Below are positions 10,543-20,593 of a stretch of DNA of 64,000 nucleotides, one piece after another. A program made the translations under genes and the position numbers. Source of the stretch: Dichetophora obliterata (Eukaryota; Arthropoda; Insecta; Diptera; Sciomyzidae); the NCBI GenBank assembly GCA_963920525.1, contig OY986439.1:36435819-36499818 (forward strand), given 5' to 3'. Each line of letters begins with the position of its first letter. Position 1 is the first letter of the stretch. Under the pieces are notes generated by a model. That model was given only the letters and a program-made list of their open reading frames with translations. It did no database searches and was not told where the DNA came from.

Positions 10543-11145
10543 AGCTTATACCGAAGCACACATGACGCACTTTGCACATACACACACATATGGTTTACTT
10601 TAGTGTGCTCAGTTCTTGTTGCTTTCTCGCCAGCTGCTGCGTTGAGCATAAATTTTAAAGTAAGTTTACTTCGAAAATTATTTTAATAGTGTTCCCATTG
10701 TCGTCCCAGGCTGAAATTTTGAGAGAATTTAGATAAATTATCATTAATTAATACATATTTTTTCAAAATTTTTAAAAATGACTTTCACAAAAATATTTTT
10801 TTTTTAACTTTTATGCAAAAAAATATAACTTTAATATTTGAAAAATTTTAAATTTTTAGTATACAAAATAAGCCTTTTGAAAATATCTTTAATATGAATC
10901 TAAAATTGTTGCTCTATCTCAAACTAAACCAAAGTTATGATCAAATGAAAATCAGTCCTTAAGAAAAAAAACCAAATTTTTTCAATTTTTGAGTACCCGT
11001 AACTCAGTAACCACACGAAAAACATAAAAATTACAAATTTATTTCCTAATTGTAGCCAACACTACGTGTAAACAAAGTTTAAACCAAATCGGGAGGGTCA
11101 GGTTGAGAATTTAATTTTTTTTGTCGAAAAGCAATGGAATCACTC
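10543..11145. repeat. Right arm of the long inverted repeat (outer part)
   Basis: It is the reverse complement of 7298 to about 7885, with scattered differences. The inner 55 bp of this arm lie at 8308-8362, on the other side of the Tc1-like insertion. Confidence 0.8.
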
Positions 11146-11220
11146 TATCAGAGGTTGAATTAAAAAGTTATGTACTGTAGAATCATTGAAAATTATTGCC
11201 AGACAACTGAGACCCCGATT

Positions 11221-12703
11221 CAGGCCTGTAGCCTGTAGCCTGTAACCTGTAGCCTGTAGCCCCCTGGCCAAATCAGACAATGAAAAACTTTAAATGAATA
11301 ATTATTATGCATTTTGTTGATATATTTGTTTATTGCTTTAAAATTAGTTTAGTTTAAAATAACAAAAAATATACACATTCACCGTATTCATGACTTGAAT
11401 ATGTATATGAAATGTGTTTAACAAAATTCAAATTTCTACTGGGTCGCCAGCCTTTGCTACCAAAAAATAAGATTTGAATTCTAATAATTTTTTAACCCGC
11501 ATCCGTAGGAACTTTCTAGAAATGAAAAGCACGTTGTGCACCAATTTGATGCAGATACAAAAAGAATATATAATTCATTGAAATGATTTTAATTTTTAAA
11601 TTTTTTTATGCATGATGAATGTTTATTAATTTTACAATAAGAAAAAACTGCAAATCCTTATTCTAGCAAAAATTTAAAAAAGCATAAGATTTAAATCAAA
11701 ACATGCATGTTTGTTCTTAATATATAAATCTGAATAAAAAATTTGCATCAATTTGATGCAAGCCACGGATGCGGGTTAATGCAATTTTTTATTTGTTTTA
11801 CTTCAAAAATGTCTTATAGCGGTTTCTTTACTGAAAAAAGTCTGACCTCACAGAATACAGAATTTTTTAGATTCTAACCTGAATTTAAAGAATGTTGACT
11901 TCTTTTGAGCTGAGAAAAGAACGGAAAAAATGCATAATTTTTTTTTCATTTGATATTGGCTGCAATGTTGTTTTGAATTCCGATTTATCTACGATTGAGG
12001 TTATGTATAGTGCAGTACTACATGGAATTTTTAAGAAATACTCATCGAGCTGTTAAATTTTATTAAAAGTAACCACTTTAATCAAAATTGTTTTGGATTC
12101 AATTTAAAAAAATTTTCAAAATTGAAACATTTTGCGTCTCACAATTGTCATGGCATATAACATATTAATATTACTGTCATAATTTTTTTTTATGTTGGTA
12201 TTAATAGAGAGCAGAATGCAGAAACTCCGAATTTTACAGGTCAGAAAATTCTGCAATTGTTATACTTTTGCGGTCAGAATTTTCAAGAATTTATTTTGAG
12301 GTCAACATTTTTTTTAGAAAAGAACGGAAAAAATGCAGAACTCTTGAAGAGGTCAGAAAAAATTTAGAATTTTTTCCAGAAAAGAATGCGCTATTATACA
12401 TGTAAGCCTATTTTGCTACTCTTTCTTATATTTCTAGCCACTTTAAATAAATCTTGTATTTTTACCTTCATTTTATTACAAAGTCCTGAATTAATTTTAT
12501 ATTATTTTTTATGTATTAATCTCATGTATAAAAAGATCTACATATCCATGTAAATATTATAAAATTCACTGTTTTTTAATAAATATGTGTAATGTATTCA
12601 TTTCACATGTTAAAAAAATTGTTTAATTGAAAAAACAAAAAATTTTCCCCCCCCCCAAAATTCATGACTGCCCCTCTGTCTTCTTGGTCTGGCTACAGGC
12701 CTG
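11221..12703. mobile_element. Non-autonomous hAT element, 8-bp TSD CCCCGATT
   Basis: The TIR CAGGCCTGTAGCC is exact at both ends and the target duplication CCCCGATT is exact (11213-11220, 12704-12711). The left end has an expansion of a CCTGTAG unit (11225-11260). The right end has a run of ten C. There is no transposase frame. A TTAA-flanked MITE is nested at 11496-11775. Confidence 0.93.
11496..11775. mobile_element. piggyBac-type MITE, TTAA target
   Basis: The ends are CCCGCATCCGTAGG and, inverted, CCCGCATCCGTGG. TTAA sits directly outside both (11492-11495 and 11776-11779). A second internal inverted motif (CAATTTGATGCA) occurs near both ends. The length of 280 bp and the absence of coding sequence make it a MITE. 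Confidence 0.85.
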
Positions 12704-12711
12704 CCCCGATT

Positions 12712-13560
12712 TTACATTTGAATGTTTGAAAATATTTTTGAATTAGTCTGACAAATATTGTACATAAGATGAAATACGAACTAATTAATTATTTTGATAT
12801 TGGAAATATTTTAAGCCTCAATAAATTGCAAACTTCATCAATTGAAGTCAAAAAATTGGAGCCGAGCTATGGTGTGTCTCGATTTCCTCTTATTTGTAAG
12901 CACACCAACTTTAGCGCAATCTTTATATTTAAACAATATATGTTTAAAAAAAATTTTACTTAAACTGATAATGTTAAATTTACATGCAAATGCAATTTTG
13001 TGTATGTATAATATACTTTTTTAGAAAACTTCTTCTAAAATATGCCTTAATTTTAACCGTAATTGCTTAAAACCTCTCTCAAGTCTACTTCGCACATTTA
13101 TGATATTATTGAAATGCAAATTGAAGTGTCAACTTTTTTTTTCAATTCCTTCCAATTTTATAAACGAAAATGCATTAAAAATTAAACAAAACTGTATTGT
13201 TAAAAAATTAATTTGGCAACAAGGATTTTTCTGCTAATGTTAATTAAATTTTTCTAATGTTGTAAGAATAACATTGTATTAGAAAATTTAATATAAAATC
13301 AAATTCCCCGCATATATAAAATAAAATGTTAAATTCCCCGCATATTTGAGCCCATTCCCCGATTGAAATGAAATTCCCCGCAAATCGGGGGAGCAAACAA
13401 GATTTTGCTTCCGCTTACAGTTCTGCATTACAATGTCATCACCGACAAATTTTTACTAGCGGCTGGAGTTGAAAAAGTATTCGACTCGCCTCATCACTAC
13501 TCAAGATGTGTTAAAAAAGCGAATTTGGCAACTCTAAATAAAAATCTCTTAAGTGCCAAA
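12712..13560. other. AT-rich flank with four ATTCCCCGCA motifs
   Basis: No gene was found. Between about 13303 and 13385 the motif ATTCCCCG(CA) occurs four times at irregular spacing (ATTCCCCGCATAT twice, ATTCCCCGATT, ATTCCCCGCAAATC). It stands out from the AT-rich surroundings and lies about 0.6 kb upstream of the putative gene start. Confidence 0.5.
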
Positions 13561-13961
13561 AAATTATAATGCTCTCAACACACTCTTCAGACTACGACCC
13601 AGTAGGAAATTGTATATGTTACGATTAAAACCTACAAATTAAGTCAAGTTTTTATATGATTTCAGATAGTTAAAAATAAAAAAAAACCTTTTTGCTATCT
13701 TTCGAGATCTTGTCAATTGAAAAAAAAACCCTAAATAAATCGAAGCCAATTAAAATAAAATAAATAAACAATTAACTAGAGATAGGTAGAAAACATCTAT
13801 TAAAAAAAAAACACAAACGAAAGCGACACAAGCGAGCAAATGAATAAAGAACAAAACTTAGGCAAATAAATAGCGTTGTAAAAAAAGACAAGCAATCATA
13901 AAAAAAAGTTTAAACTTTGTGGCTGGTTTGAGGCACTAGAACGGCGGGAATTTACTCGACA

Positions 13962-13985
13962 TAGCAATCAGTCAGTTCGATCTCG
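13962..13985 (+). promoter_or_regulatory. Candidate Inr-type transcription start
   Basis: ATCAGTCAGTTCG carries two overlapping arthropod initiator matches (TCAGTC, TCAGTT). It is followed by the A-rich leader typical of fly developmental genes. No clear DPE lies at the expected distance, so support is weak. Confidence 0.3.
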
Positions 13986-14276
13986 TGGAACAGTGAACAC
14001 GTTGCGAAGAGCGGTAAAAAGCGATGAAGTAATGTTTGAGAATTAAACTGAAAGAAGAAGGTAGCCAACATATCTGAGGCTGCTGCCACTTTAGAAAAAA
14101 AAAAAATAAATTTAATGAGAAGAGAAAATTATTAAAAAAAAAAAAAAAGTAAACAGAAACAAGAATCACAACAGAAAGTGTGCTCATAACCAAAACACAT
14201 CAAAACAAAAGTGACCACAAATAAAGCCATAAAGCAATAATAAATCTTAAAAAAGCACAGTGTGAAAAGAATTCGG

Positions 14277-14306
14277 TATAAATAGCAGGCAATTTTTAAA
14301 TTTCAG
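14277..14306 (+). promoter_or_regulatory. TATA box with Inr-like site, or a 3' splice site
   Basis: TATAAATAG at 14277 lies 28 bp upstream of the A in TTTCAGAAAC, a good TATA-to-start spacing that would leave a 14-nt leader. The same TTTTTAAATTTCAG could instead be the acceptor of a leader intron. The sequence alone cannot decide. Confidence 0.35.
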
Positions 14307-14318
14307 AAACAGTCGAAA

Positions 14319-14672
14319 ATGAGTGACTTAGGCGGTGTGGGTGTTAACAATGTTGCCGACGATGTTGCTAACACGGTTGTAAGTTTACAAAATGTTGCAA
14401 GTGCAAAGGATGTGGAAGCATCAAAACATCTGAGCAGTCTACAGGATAACGGCAATGTTAATAATGGCAACGCTGTAAATAGTGTAAAAAATGTTGCTAA
14501 CGGTGATGGTTGCAATGGTGTGAGGAATGTTGCGGACACTAATAATGTACAAGAGGATGCTTTTAGTGTTGCCAAGAACACTAAAAATGCTGCCTATTTT
14601 AATAATGCGGCTGATATTGATGAAGGGGCCGCCGCGAATGACTTCGATATAACGGTCATTGACAATTTTGCG
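14319..14672 (+). CDS. First coding exon of an unidentified Asn/Val/Ala-rich protein
   Basis: The exon opens at ATG 14319 (AAAATGAGTG, an acceptable fly start context) and encodes 118 residues before a strong donor, GCG|GTAAGT at 14673. If read through, the frame stops three codons later, which supports splicing. The product begins MSDLGGVGVNNVADDV and is built of degenerate (N/D)-V-(A/N) repeats such as QNVASAKDV, NSVKNVANGDG and RNVADTNNVQ, ending in an acidic stretch NDFDITVIDNFA. There is no signal peptide, membrane segment or known domain, so it looks intrinsically disordered. The 5' side is a 750-bp A-rich leader with CAAA/AAAC runs. No next exon is recognised within the window; it may lie beyond it. 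I cannot name the gene. Confidence 0.6.
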
Positions 14673-15249
14673 GTAAGTTGAGCTAAATTTAAGAGCGTTT
14701 TAGTCACTTTTAAGTTAATTCATTTGATTCAGCTACGTTTTTTGACTTTGCACAAAAACATTTTGTAGTCTTATAAATCTGAAAGAACATATTTTTAAGA
14801 TTACAATCATGAGTAAATTTTGTCTAGTTTTCCATAATCAAATAATAGAAAAAAATAAATGTATTTTAATATAGATACTGGCTGGTGCCGCAGACGTTGT
14901 TCTGTATAAAAAAATTTTGTTCACAAGAAATGATTGGCTTTGTTTCAGGATAATAGTGAGAATACTAACGATTTTATGTATTACAGTTATATAGTATGAA
15001 AATAGACTTTCCATCAGAAAGAGATATTTTGATAACACTAAGCGACAAATTGCACAAAAATGTCTGCATTCCAGTATCCACTTTAAGTTTCCGATGTGTA
15101 TATAACTAAATATGTACAAAAGTAAAAAAGAAAATAAATTCTATGTTTAGGTTTGTTGTTCAAAACTTAAGAAAGAATTGTCCGATTTGGTTATCAAACA
15201 TCACTTAATATTTTTAATATAATTACTAAGAAGTAATGTTTTGGCTAGA
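14673..15249 (+). other. Start of a putative first intron
   Basis: It begins GTAAGTTGAGC and then is AT-rich with no recognisable element until the hAT insertion at 15258. The minus frame at 14838-15119 has no domain. Confidence 0.45.
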
Positions 15250-15257
15250 CTGCGGAT

Positions 15258-16976
15258 CAGTAGCGTAACTATATTTTGTGCGCCCGCCCGCAGGTTTCTA
15301 AAAGCGCCCTGCTATTTACTTGTAGAGTAAAACTATGTTATTAGTAGGTTAATAGAAGCGTAGGAGAAAACAAGAAAACTCTTGACAAAAAAAAAGAACA
15401 AAAGACTTTTTTAATTCAATAGTCATCATTTATTACTACAGTTATATATTAAAAATATCTTATTTTATACATAAATTAATATTTTATTTTAAAAGAATTT
15501 GTTAAAAAAAAGCAATAACGTAAAATATTATTTTTATAATATCAAATATTACACAATTTATAATAAATATTATAAGATTGTATCACAAAGTAGGTAAAAA
15601 GAAAACATTTATTAATTATTTAAAAAAGTTAAACAACTTAAAGTTTGAAAAATGAGATCAATCATTTTCTTATTGGTGAAATGATAAGTTAAAGATGTTA
15701 AGTTTAAGTGTTTTGTTTTTGACGTTACCTGTTAACTAAAGAATTTAACTAACGTCACAAAATATGACCAACTGAATGATTAAAATAACATCAGTAGCTG
15801 ACTTGCTGAAAATATGAAAGCTAACGGGTAAATCGACTTCGGCCATAATCGAGTTTTGCCAAACAAAGTTGACTTTTGCTCAAGAAAATCGGCTTTTTGA
15901 CGTCTCTTTTGTCGTTTATTGCACCCTGAGAAATCGTCTGTACGGTACTTTAATTTTATTTAAACACATATTATTAAATTTTTTTATTGCATTTATGCAA
16001 TTTATTGCATTTGATTTTAAACAAAACTAATTTGCGAAGGAAATAAATATTTTAGTATTTCTTAAATTTTTTGGAAACAAACGACTCGTCGCACAGCGTA
16101 ACGTCCCCATTCTTGGCCAAAAAGAGAAGGAGTCATAGTAGTATGAAAATTGGCACGAATATCTTTCTTGACAAAATTAAGAAATGTTGAAAAAGGTAAA
16201 CAAATCCGCCCTCTGCCACACCCACCTCCCATATAAACGAAACCCATTTTTGCCTGAAACTTCATTAAGTCTTGTCTCAAAACAGCGAAATTTGCTACAT
16301 CAATTTCTTTTGTAATTATAGATAAATGGAAAATTTCATAGGCAAATTCCATGCCCATTAATTTTATTTTAGTAACTCAGACTTGAAAAATACTACCAAC
16401 ACAAGTTAACTACTTTTTTGTTTAAATTTGTAAGCTGTTTTTAATACAGCAAGGGAATTTTAAAAATTGAGTTGTCTTGTGTTTGGAAATAAGTTGAAAT
16501 TTTGAAAAGTAATCAACTACCACACATCAAATATATCACGCATTTTAACTAAACAATTCGCTATAAGAAAAATGTATATCTTCCGTATTAGTAAGTGTTA
16601 GCAAGAAATTTTTTGGATTTGGTGTAACGCAGTTCTAATGATGTTTTCGTGAAAATCTTATATTCAATCTTTCTTAAAACTATTTTTTAAACACTATTAA
16701 AAAAATGCTACTTTGACGGCTTGTTATAAAGAAACGGTTGCAACTATTAAAAAATTCATTTTGATTTTTTCACCCAAGATATTTTCTATAGAAAGCTATA
16801 AAAATTTTGGAAAAATTCAAACATCGATCGATATACCATATTTTTGGCCGCTTATTTTACACTGTGCGTCGGTCTCCACTTCAATTATCAATTTCATCTA
16901 GGGACTTGTGGGCGCCCTTGGCTTAGTTGCGCCCGCCCGCAATGCGGGCTCTGAGGGCCCGCGTTTTACGCCACTG
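15258..16976. mobile_element. Non-autonomous hAT element, 8-bp TSD CTGCGGAT
   Basis: The ends are CAGTAGCGTAACTA and, inverted, CAGTGGCGTAAAACG. The 8-bp duplication CTGCGGAT is exact (15250-15257, 16977-16984). GC-rich subterminal blocks (GCGCCCGCCCGCA) occur at both ends. A minus frame of 98 codons at 16062-16358 has no domain I recognise, so no transposase is called. Confidence 0.92.
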
Positions 16977-16984
16977 CTGCGGAT

Positions 16985-17486
16985 TTTTATGCAGAAATCA
17001 TTTTTTTTTTTAAAATGAATGTTTTAACGGTTCTTACCATATATTCCTATATGGTATAGAGTTTACTAGAGTTTTTTATATGCAGTTTTATATACAGTTA
17101 TATGCAAGTAATATGCAAACAATATGCAAAGCATGTGCAAAAAAATTTCAACATGAAAAACTCTACAATTTCTGCTTTTATTGTAATCAAAACAGTTTTA
17201 AGTTATTTTTTTTAATATCTAACAACAGTTGCGCTATTTTTTTTCCTTCATTCGTGTGTTTTTAAAGAGTGTGTGTAATAATTTCAATTAACTTTTCAAA
17301 AATACACTGAACTAGCAGGCCACAAATAAACAAAAAGAGAGTGAATGATTTTAAACAGTTACACACAGTTAATAAATGAGAGCGTAAAAAAACCAATATT
17401 CTTTAAAAAAGTACATTTGTGAAATTGTGATATTAATCAGAGGCGGATCTTTCGGTGACAAAATTAAAAAAATTATGTTGTATAGA
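16985..17486. other. AT-rich spacer with TATGCAA runs and a solo hAT-like end
   Basis: Between 17070 and 17140 TATGCAA-type units recur, resembling the minisatellite at 19449. CAGAGGCGGATCTTTCGG at 17441 looks like a hAT terminus, but no matching right end was found nearby. Confidence 0.4.
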
Positions 17487-18191
17487 CCATGATTCAATTA
17501 CTATAGATTGTCCATTTATTTGACGTTTACTCACAAGAATAAAGATATACACCCGTAAAATTGAAGAGGAGCGCAAAAAAGTAATTTTTTAATGCCATCA
17601 AAGTAATCAGTTGCAGGAATATCGTACTTTTTCGCAGTACTAAATACCCAAGGATACATTTCACTGCTGCTTTTTCTACTACGTTCTGCACTGCTTGTTT
17701 GTTTTGATAGAAAATTTAAGTGAGTTTTTAAAAAACTAATTTCAATATTTTTTTGTGCAAATCTATTCACACCGCTGACGGCTTATTGGATCCACTGGCA
17801 CATTATAGTTTTGAATTTCATCACAAAAATAAACTGTTTTGTCAATACCGCACGTTGAAGTTTATTTTAATAATTACAACATAACAGTCGCGATTTATAT
17901 ATTAATTTAAAAAAAAGGCTCTCAACAAAATTTGAAAACAATTTTCAATAATAATTATCGAAGCAATAATTATTAAAAACGCAATGCACACTATTTTTTC
18001 CTGCTAACAGCAAAATATAGAATAACTACTTTTTTTTAAAAAAATACTCAACAAAACACTGAAACATAACTTTTTTATAGAAGACCACAAAACCCTGGTT
18101 GTCATATATATTTGAGAGAGAATATATTTTTTTTTACAAATTTACGGGTGTTGTCAAACGAATGGACAACCCAAAAATAATTGAATCATGG
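17487..18191. mobile_element. Inverted-repeat element with CCATGATTCAATTA ends
   Basis: CCATGATTCAATTA, then GTCCATTxxTTTGAC, then ACACCCGTAAA occur in the same order from both ends (17487-17560 and, inverted, 18191-18135). No clean target duplication is visible. Inside, a 79-codon minus frame (17531-17770) reads AERSRKSSSEMYPWVFSTAK and KYDIPATDYFDGIKKLL. It looks coding-like but I do not recognise it. Class undecided. Confidence 0.55.
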
Positions 18192-18446
18192 TATAGACTA
18201 ATAATTATCAAATTTTTTGATATTTTAATCCAATTTCTATCATATAATGTATCCATTTTTTTAATTCTCATTGTGAAGAAGTAATATTACAAAATAGTAT
18301 TACAACAGTATTACAAAACAAAATAATCAAATACTACTTATAAAATCTTAATTTGCATGCACTTAAAAACGGCATCTTTGTGAACAAGTAATCTATAGCA
18401 AAAGTTGTATGCAATATATCTGTATCGATAAGCAATAACAGCTTAA

Positions 18447-19221
18447 CCCTTTCAATACTGACGGGACACATGTGTCCCATTGAGTGTTCTTATTTAACTA
18501 AAACGATGTCATTCAAATAAATTAAGGGTACTCACTTCAGTGCTGAAATTTCCGAAATGCTGTAATTTACAACAATTTCAGTGCAATTGTTGTTGTTTTG
18601 GTTTTCCGAAGTTTGGTTAAATTTAATCACCTACTGAGTTGATGAAGATGAAGAAAAGATGTGTTCAGTAACCATAAGCAAATCTGTTTAATGAGTGTGA
18701 GTCGTTGTGAATATGATAATTTCGATTAGAAGAAGAGAATTCTGTTAAATACATACCTCCTAAAAGCTGATGCAATGTATGCGAGCAAAAAAAAAAATTA
18801 TAATTAATTCTATTGCAGCCGATCATATAATTTAGTTTTGCTACTTTTTCTGGCATTATTTTTCTATTAAAAGGCAGAAAGCACAAGTTTTTTTAACATA
18901 ATTATTTGTTTTGGTAACAAGCCCGCCAACGAAATGAAGCAATGGCGATTTTAAGCTTGACAGATGCATGTGAAAAAACGAAACATTACAAACGGTCGCT
19001 CACTTCAACACTTTGGAAATTTCCGATTTCAGCAATGAAGTGAATACCCCTATTGCTATATTTTTTCATTCCATCATTTTTTGCATGCCATGCGATTATT
19101 TACTCATAATTGAATTCCGTTATACGTAGTTGGTACAAAAAAAGGTGACGTTATTGCAATTTCATGCCCTAAGACTATTGGCGGAGCTTGTATCTTTGGA
19201 AAAAAATCCATATTGAATGGG
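18447..19221. mobile_element. piggyBac-like element, TTAA target, with nested MITE
   Basis: The left end is TTAA|CCCTTTCAATACTGACGGG and the right end, inverted, is TTAA|CCCATTCAATATGGA. A perfect 16-bp palindrome GGGACACATGTGTCCC lies just inside the left end (18463-18478), as in some piggyBac ends. Removing the nested MITE (18524-19051) leaves about 247 bp. Confidence 0.7.
18524..19051. mobile_element. AAGGGTATTC-family MITE, copy 1
   Basis: The left end AAGGGTACTCACTTCAGTGC matches the inverted right end AGGGGTATTCACTTCATTGC. ATT flanks both sides. The same terminal family recurs at 35861 and 38817. The TSD is either ATT or a TWA triplet, depending on where the TIR is taken to start; TWA would suit PIF/Harbinger. 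Confidence 0.7.
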
Positions 19222-19448
19222 TTAAGTCTAATTTTAAAGTTTCGAGAAATCTTGCTTCAAAGATTTCAATCACCATATAAGTTATATGAAAAGGTCTTTA
19301 GTTTTCGTGTCGTAGTTTTTGCTTAGGTAACTCAAGAAGCTCCAGATATTGTGTGTCCATAGTGTTATATGCGTGGAGCATATAACTTCGTATATAACTC
19401 AGTTCTGTCTTAAGTCGACTTAAGCGATTTTTGCTTATCGACACGATA

Positions 19449-19697
19449 TATGCAAAATAAGCAAATTGTATGCAAATTGTATGCAAATTGTATGCAAGTT
19501 GTATGCAAATTGTATGCAAGTTGTATCCAGCGTATGCAAGTTGTATGCAGCGTATGCAAGTTGTATGCAGCGTATGCAAGTTGTATGCAACGTATGCAAG
19601 ATATATGCAAATTATGCAAGATATATGCAGCGAATTCAAGATATATACCATATGCAGAATGTATGCAGTATGCAGAATATGCAACATATATGCAATT
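19449..19697. repeat. TATGCAA minisatellite
   Basis: Tandem units of 11 bp (AAATTGTATGC) grade into 20-bp units (AAGTTGTATGCAGCGTATGC) and then into degenerate ATATATGCA units. All six frames are open over long stretches only because the unit lacks stops. Confidence 0.9.
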
Positions 19698-19710
19698 GCA
19701 TAAAAATGAC

Positions 19711-20593
19711 CAGGGCTAGGATTTCGATGTCTTGTCATCTATTTTCTGCTGCTTTTAAGACATTTCCTGGTTATTCAGAACGTCCATTTATGTTTAATAA
19801 ATTCCAAATATTAAAAGTTTTTAGGTAATTTTTTGGTAATTTTTCATTGTTTTTTATCGGTTTCAGTTTTCTGGTCATTTTTAATAGTTTTAGTGCATTT
19901 TTTTGGTAATTTTTTGCGATTTCTAAGTAAATTTATTGGCATTTTTGGGCATTTTGAATTTTTAAAGCATTTTTCGGTTTTTTATGTTATTTTACTGTAA
20001 TTTGAAAATAATTTTTTACTCGTTTTTTTTTCGTAAAAAAAATGGATAAAAGCAATTTTTTAAACATATTCCTTTAACACTAGAGTCCCTTCAATCAAAA
20101 ACATTGCCTCTCTAAAAAGCAGTAGCTTTGTTTATGAAAGATTAAACAATTGTTAGATAAAAACTCAGGATATTCTTGTTTTTATTAACTCAATTCTTAT
20201 GCGCTTTTGCTAAAATATTAGGGGGTAAAAATTTTAATACCATTAATTGGAAGAAAAACTTACATCCGATGACATATCGCCTTTTAAATATGTTTCTCTT
20301 GTCAGTGCAAAAGTAGAAAGAAGTTTTTCTGTTTACAAAAACATTTTGCAAGACAATCGATGTTCAACGTAATACGTTGTAATACATATCTATAAATTAT
20401 ATAAAATAAATTTCAAGTTAAGTAATGTTTTATTTTTAAAGCTTTATTTTTTTGTTTATTTTTTATGTAATTGCTTGCGTTTTTAGGTAATTTTTGTCAG
20501 TTTTTAGGCCATTTTCTGCAGTTTTTAAGTAATTTTTGTCATATTTTTAAAGTCATTTTTGCAGTTTTTTAGGTCATCGAAATCCGAGCCCTG
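19711..20593 (+). mobile_element. hAT element, family of 40497-41199, longer copy
   Basis: The ends are CAGGGCTAGGATTTCGATG and, inverted, CAGGGCTCGGATTTCGATG. The interior is full of degenerate TTTTTAGGTCATTTTTGG units and carries a hAT transposase C-terminal remnant. Flanks AAAATGAC and CTTATGAC match in only 5 of 8 bases, so the duplication is decayed or one end has been exchanged. Confidence 0.82.
20256..20369 (+). pseudogene. hAT dimerisation-domain remnant
   Basis: The frame reads DDISPFKYVSLVSAKVERSF then SVYKNILQDNRCST. The V-E-R-S-F-S-x-Y-K-N-x-L-x-D-x-R signature is the hAT C-terminal dimerisation block. It lies within the CAGGGCT-ended element, which indicates that this family descends from an autonomous hAT. 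The copy at 40497 has lost it. Confidence 0.75.

Larger units (their letters stand above)
7298..11145. mobile_element. Long-inverted-arm DNA element (foldback-like)
   Basis: The ends read GGGTGATTACTTTGCTTTTC (left) and, on the opposite strand, GAGTGATTCCATTGCTTTTC (right). Both are flanked by TATC (7294-7297 and 11146-11149). The arms are about 640 bp: 7298-7939 pairs with 8308-8362 plus 10543-11145. The loop (7940-8307) holds a short minus-strand frame. A Tc1-like transposon interrupts the right arm at a TA. The ancestral element would be about 1.7 kb. Long arms fit foldback or Mutator-like elements, but the 4-bp flank is not the 9 bp of Mutator; the superfamily is undecided. Confidence 0.75.

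Noticed and set aside
11225..11260. CRISPR-like array of CCTGTAG units
   Set aside because: Units are 7-11 bp, have no spacers and sit at a hAT terminus in a eukaryotic genome.
14303..14581. 92-codon minus-strand frame
   Set aside because: Antisense of the Asn/Val-rich exon; arises from its codon bias.
17441..17458. Left end of a further hAT element (CAGAGGCGGATC)
   Set aside because: No matching right end or 8-bp duplication was found within several kb.
19298..19828. Several overlapping frames on both strands
   Set aside because: All come from the TATGCAA minisatellite, whose unit contains no stop codons.
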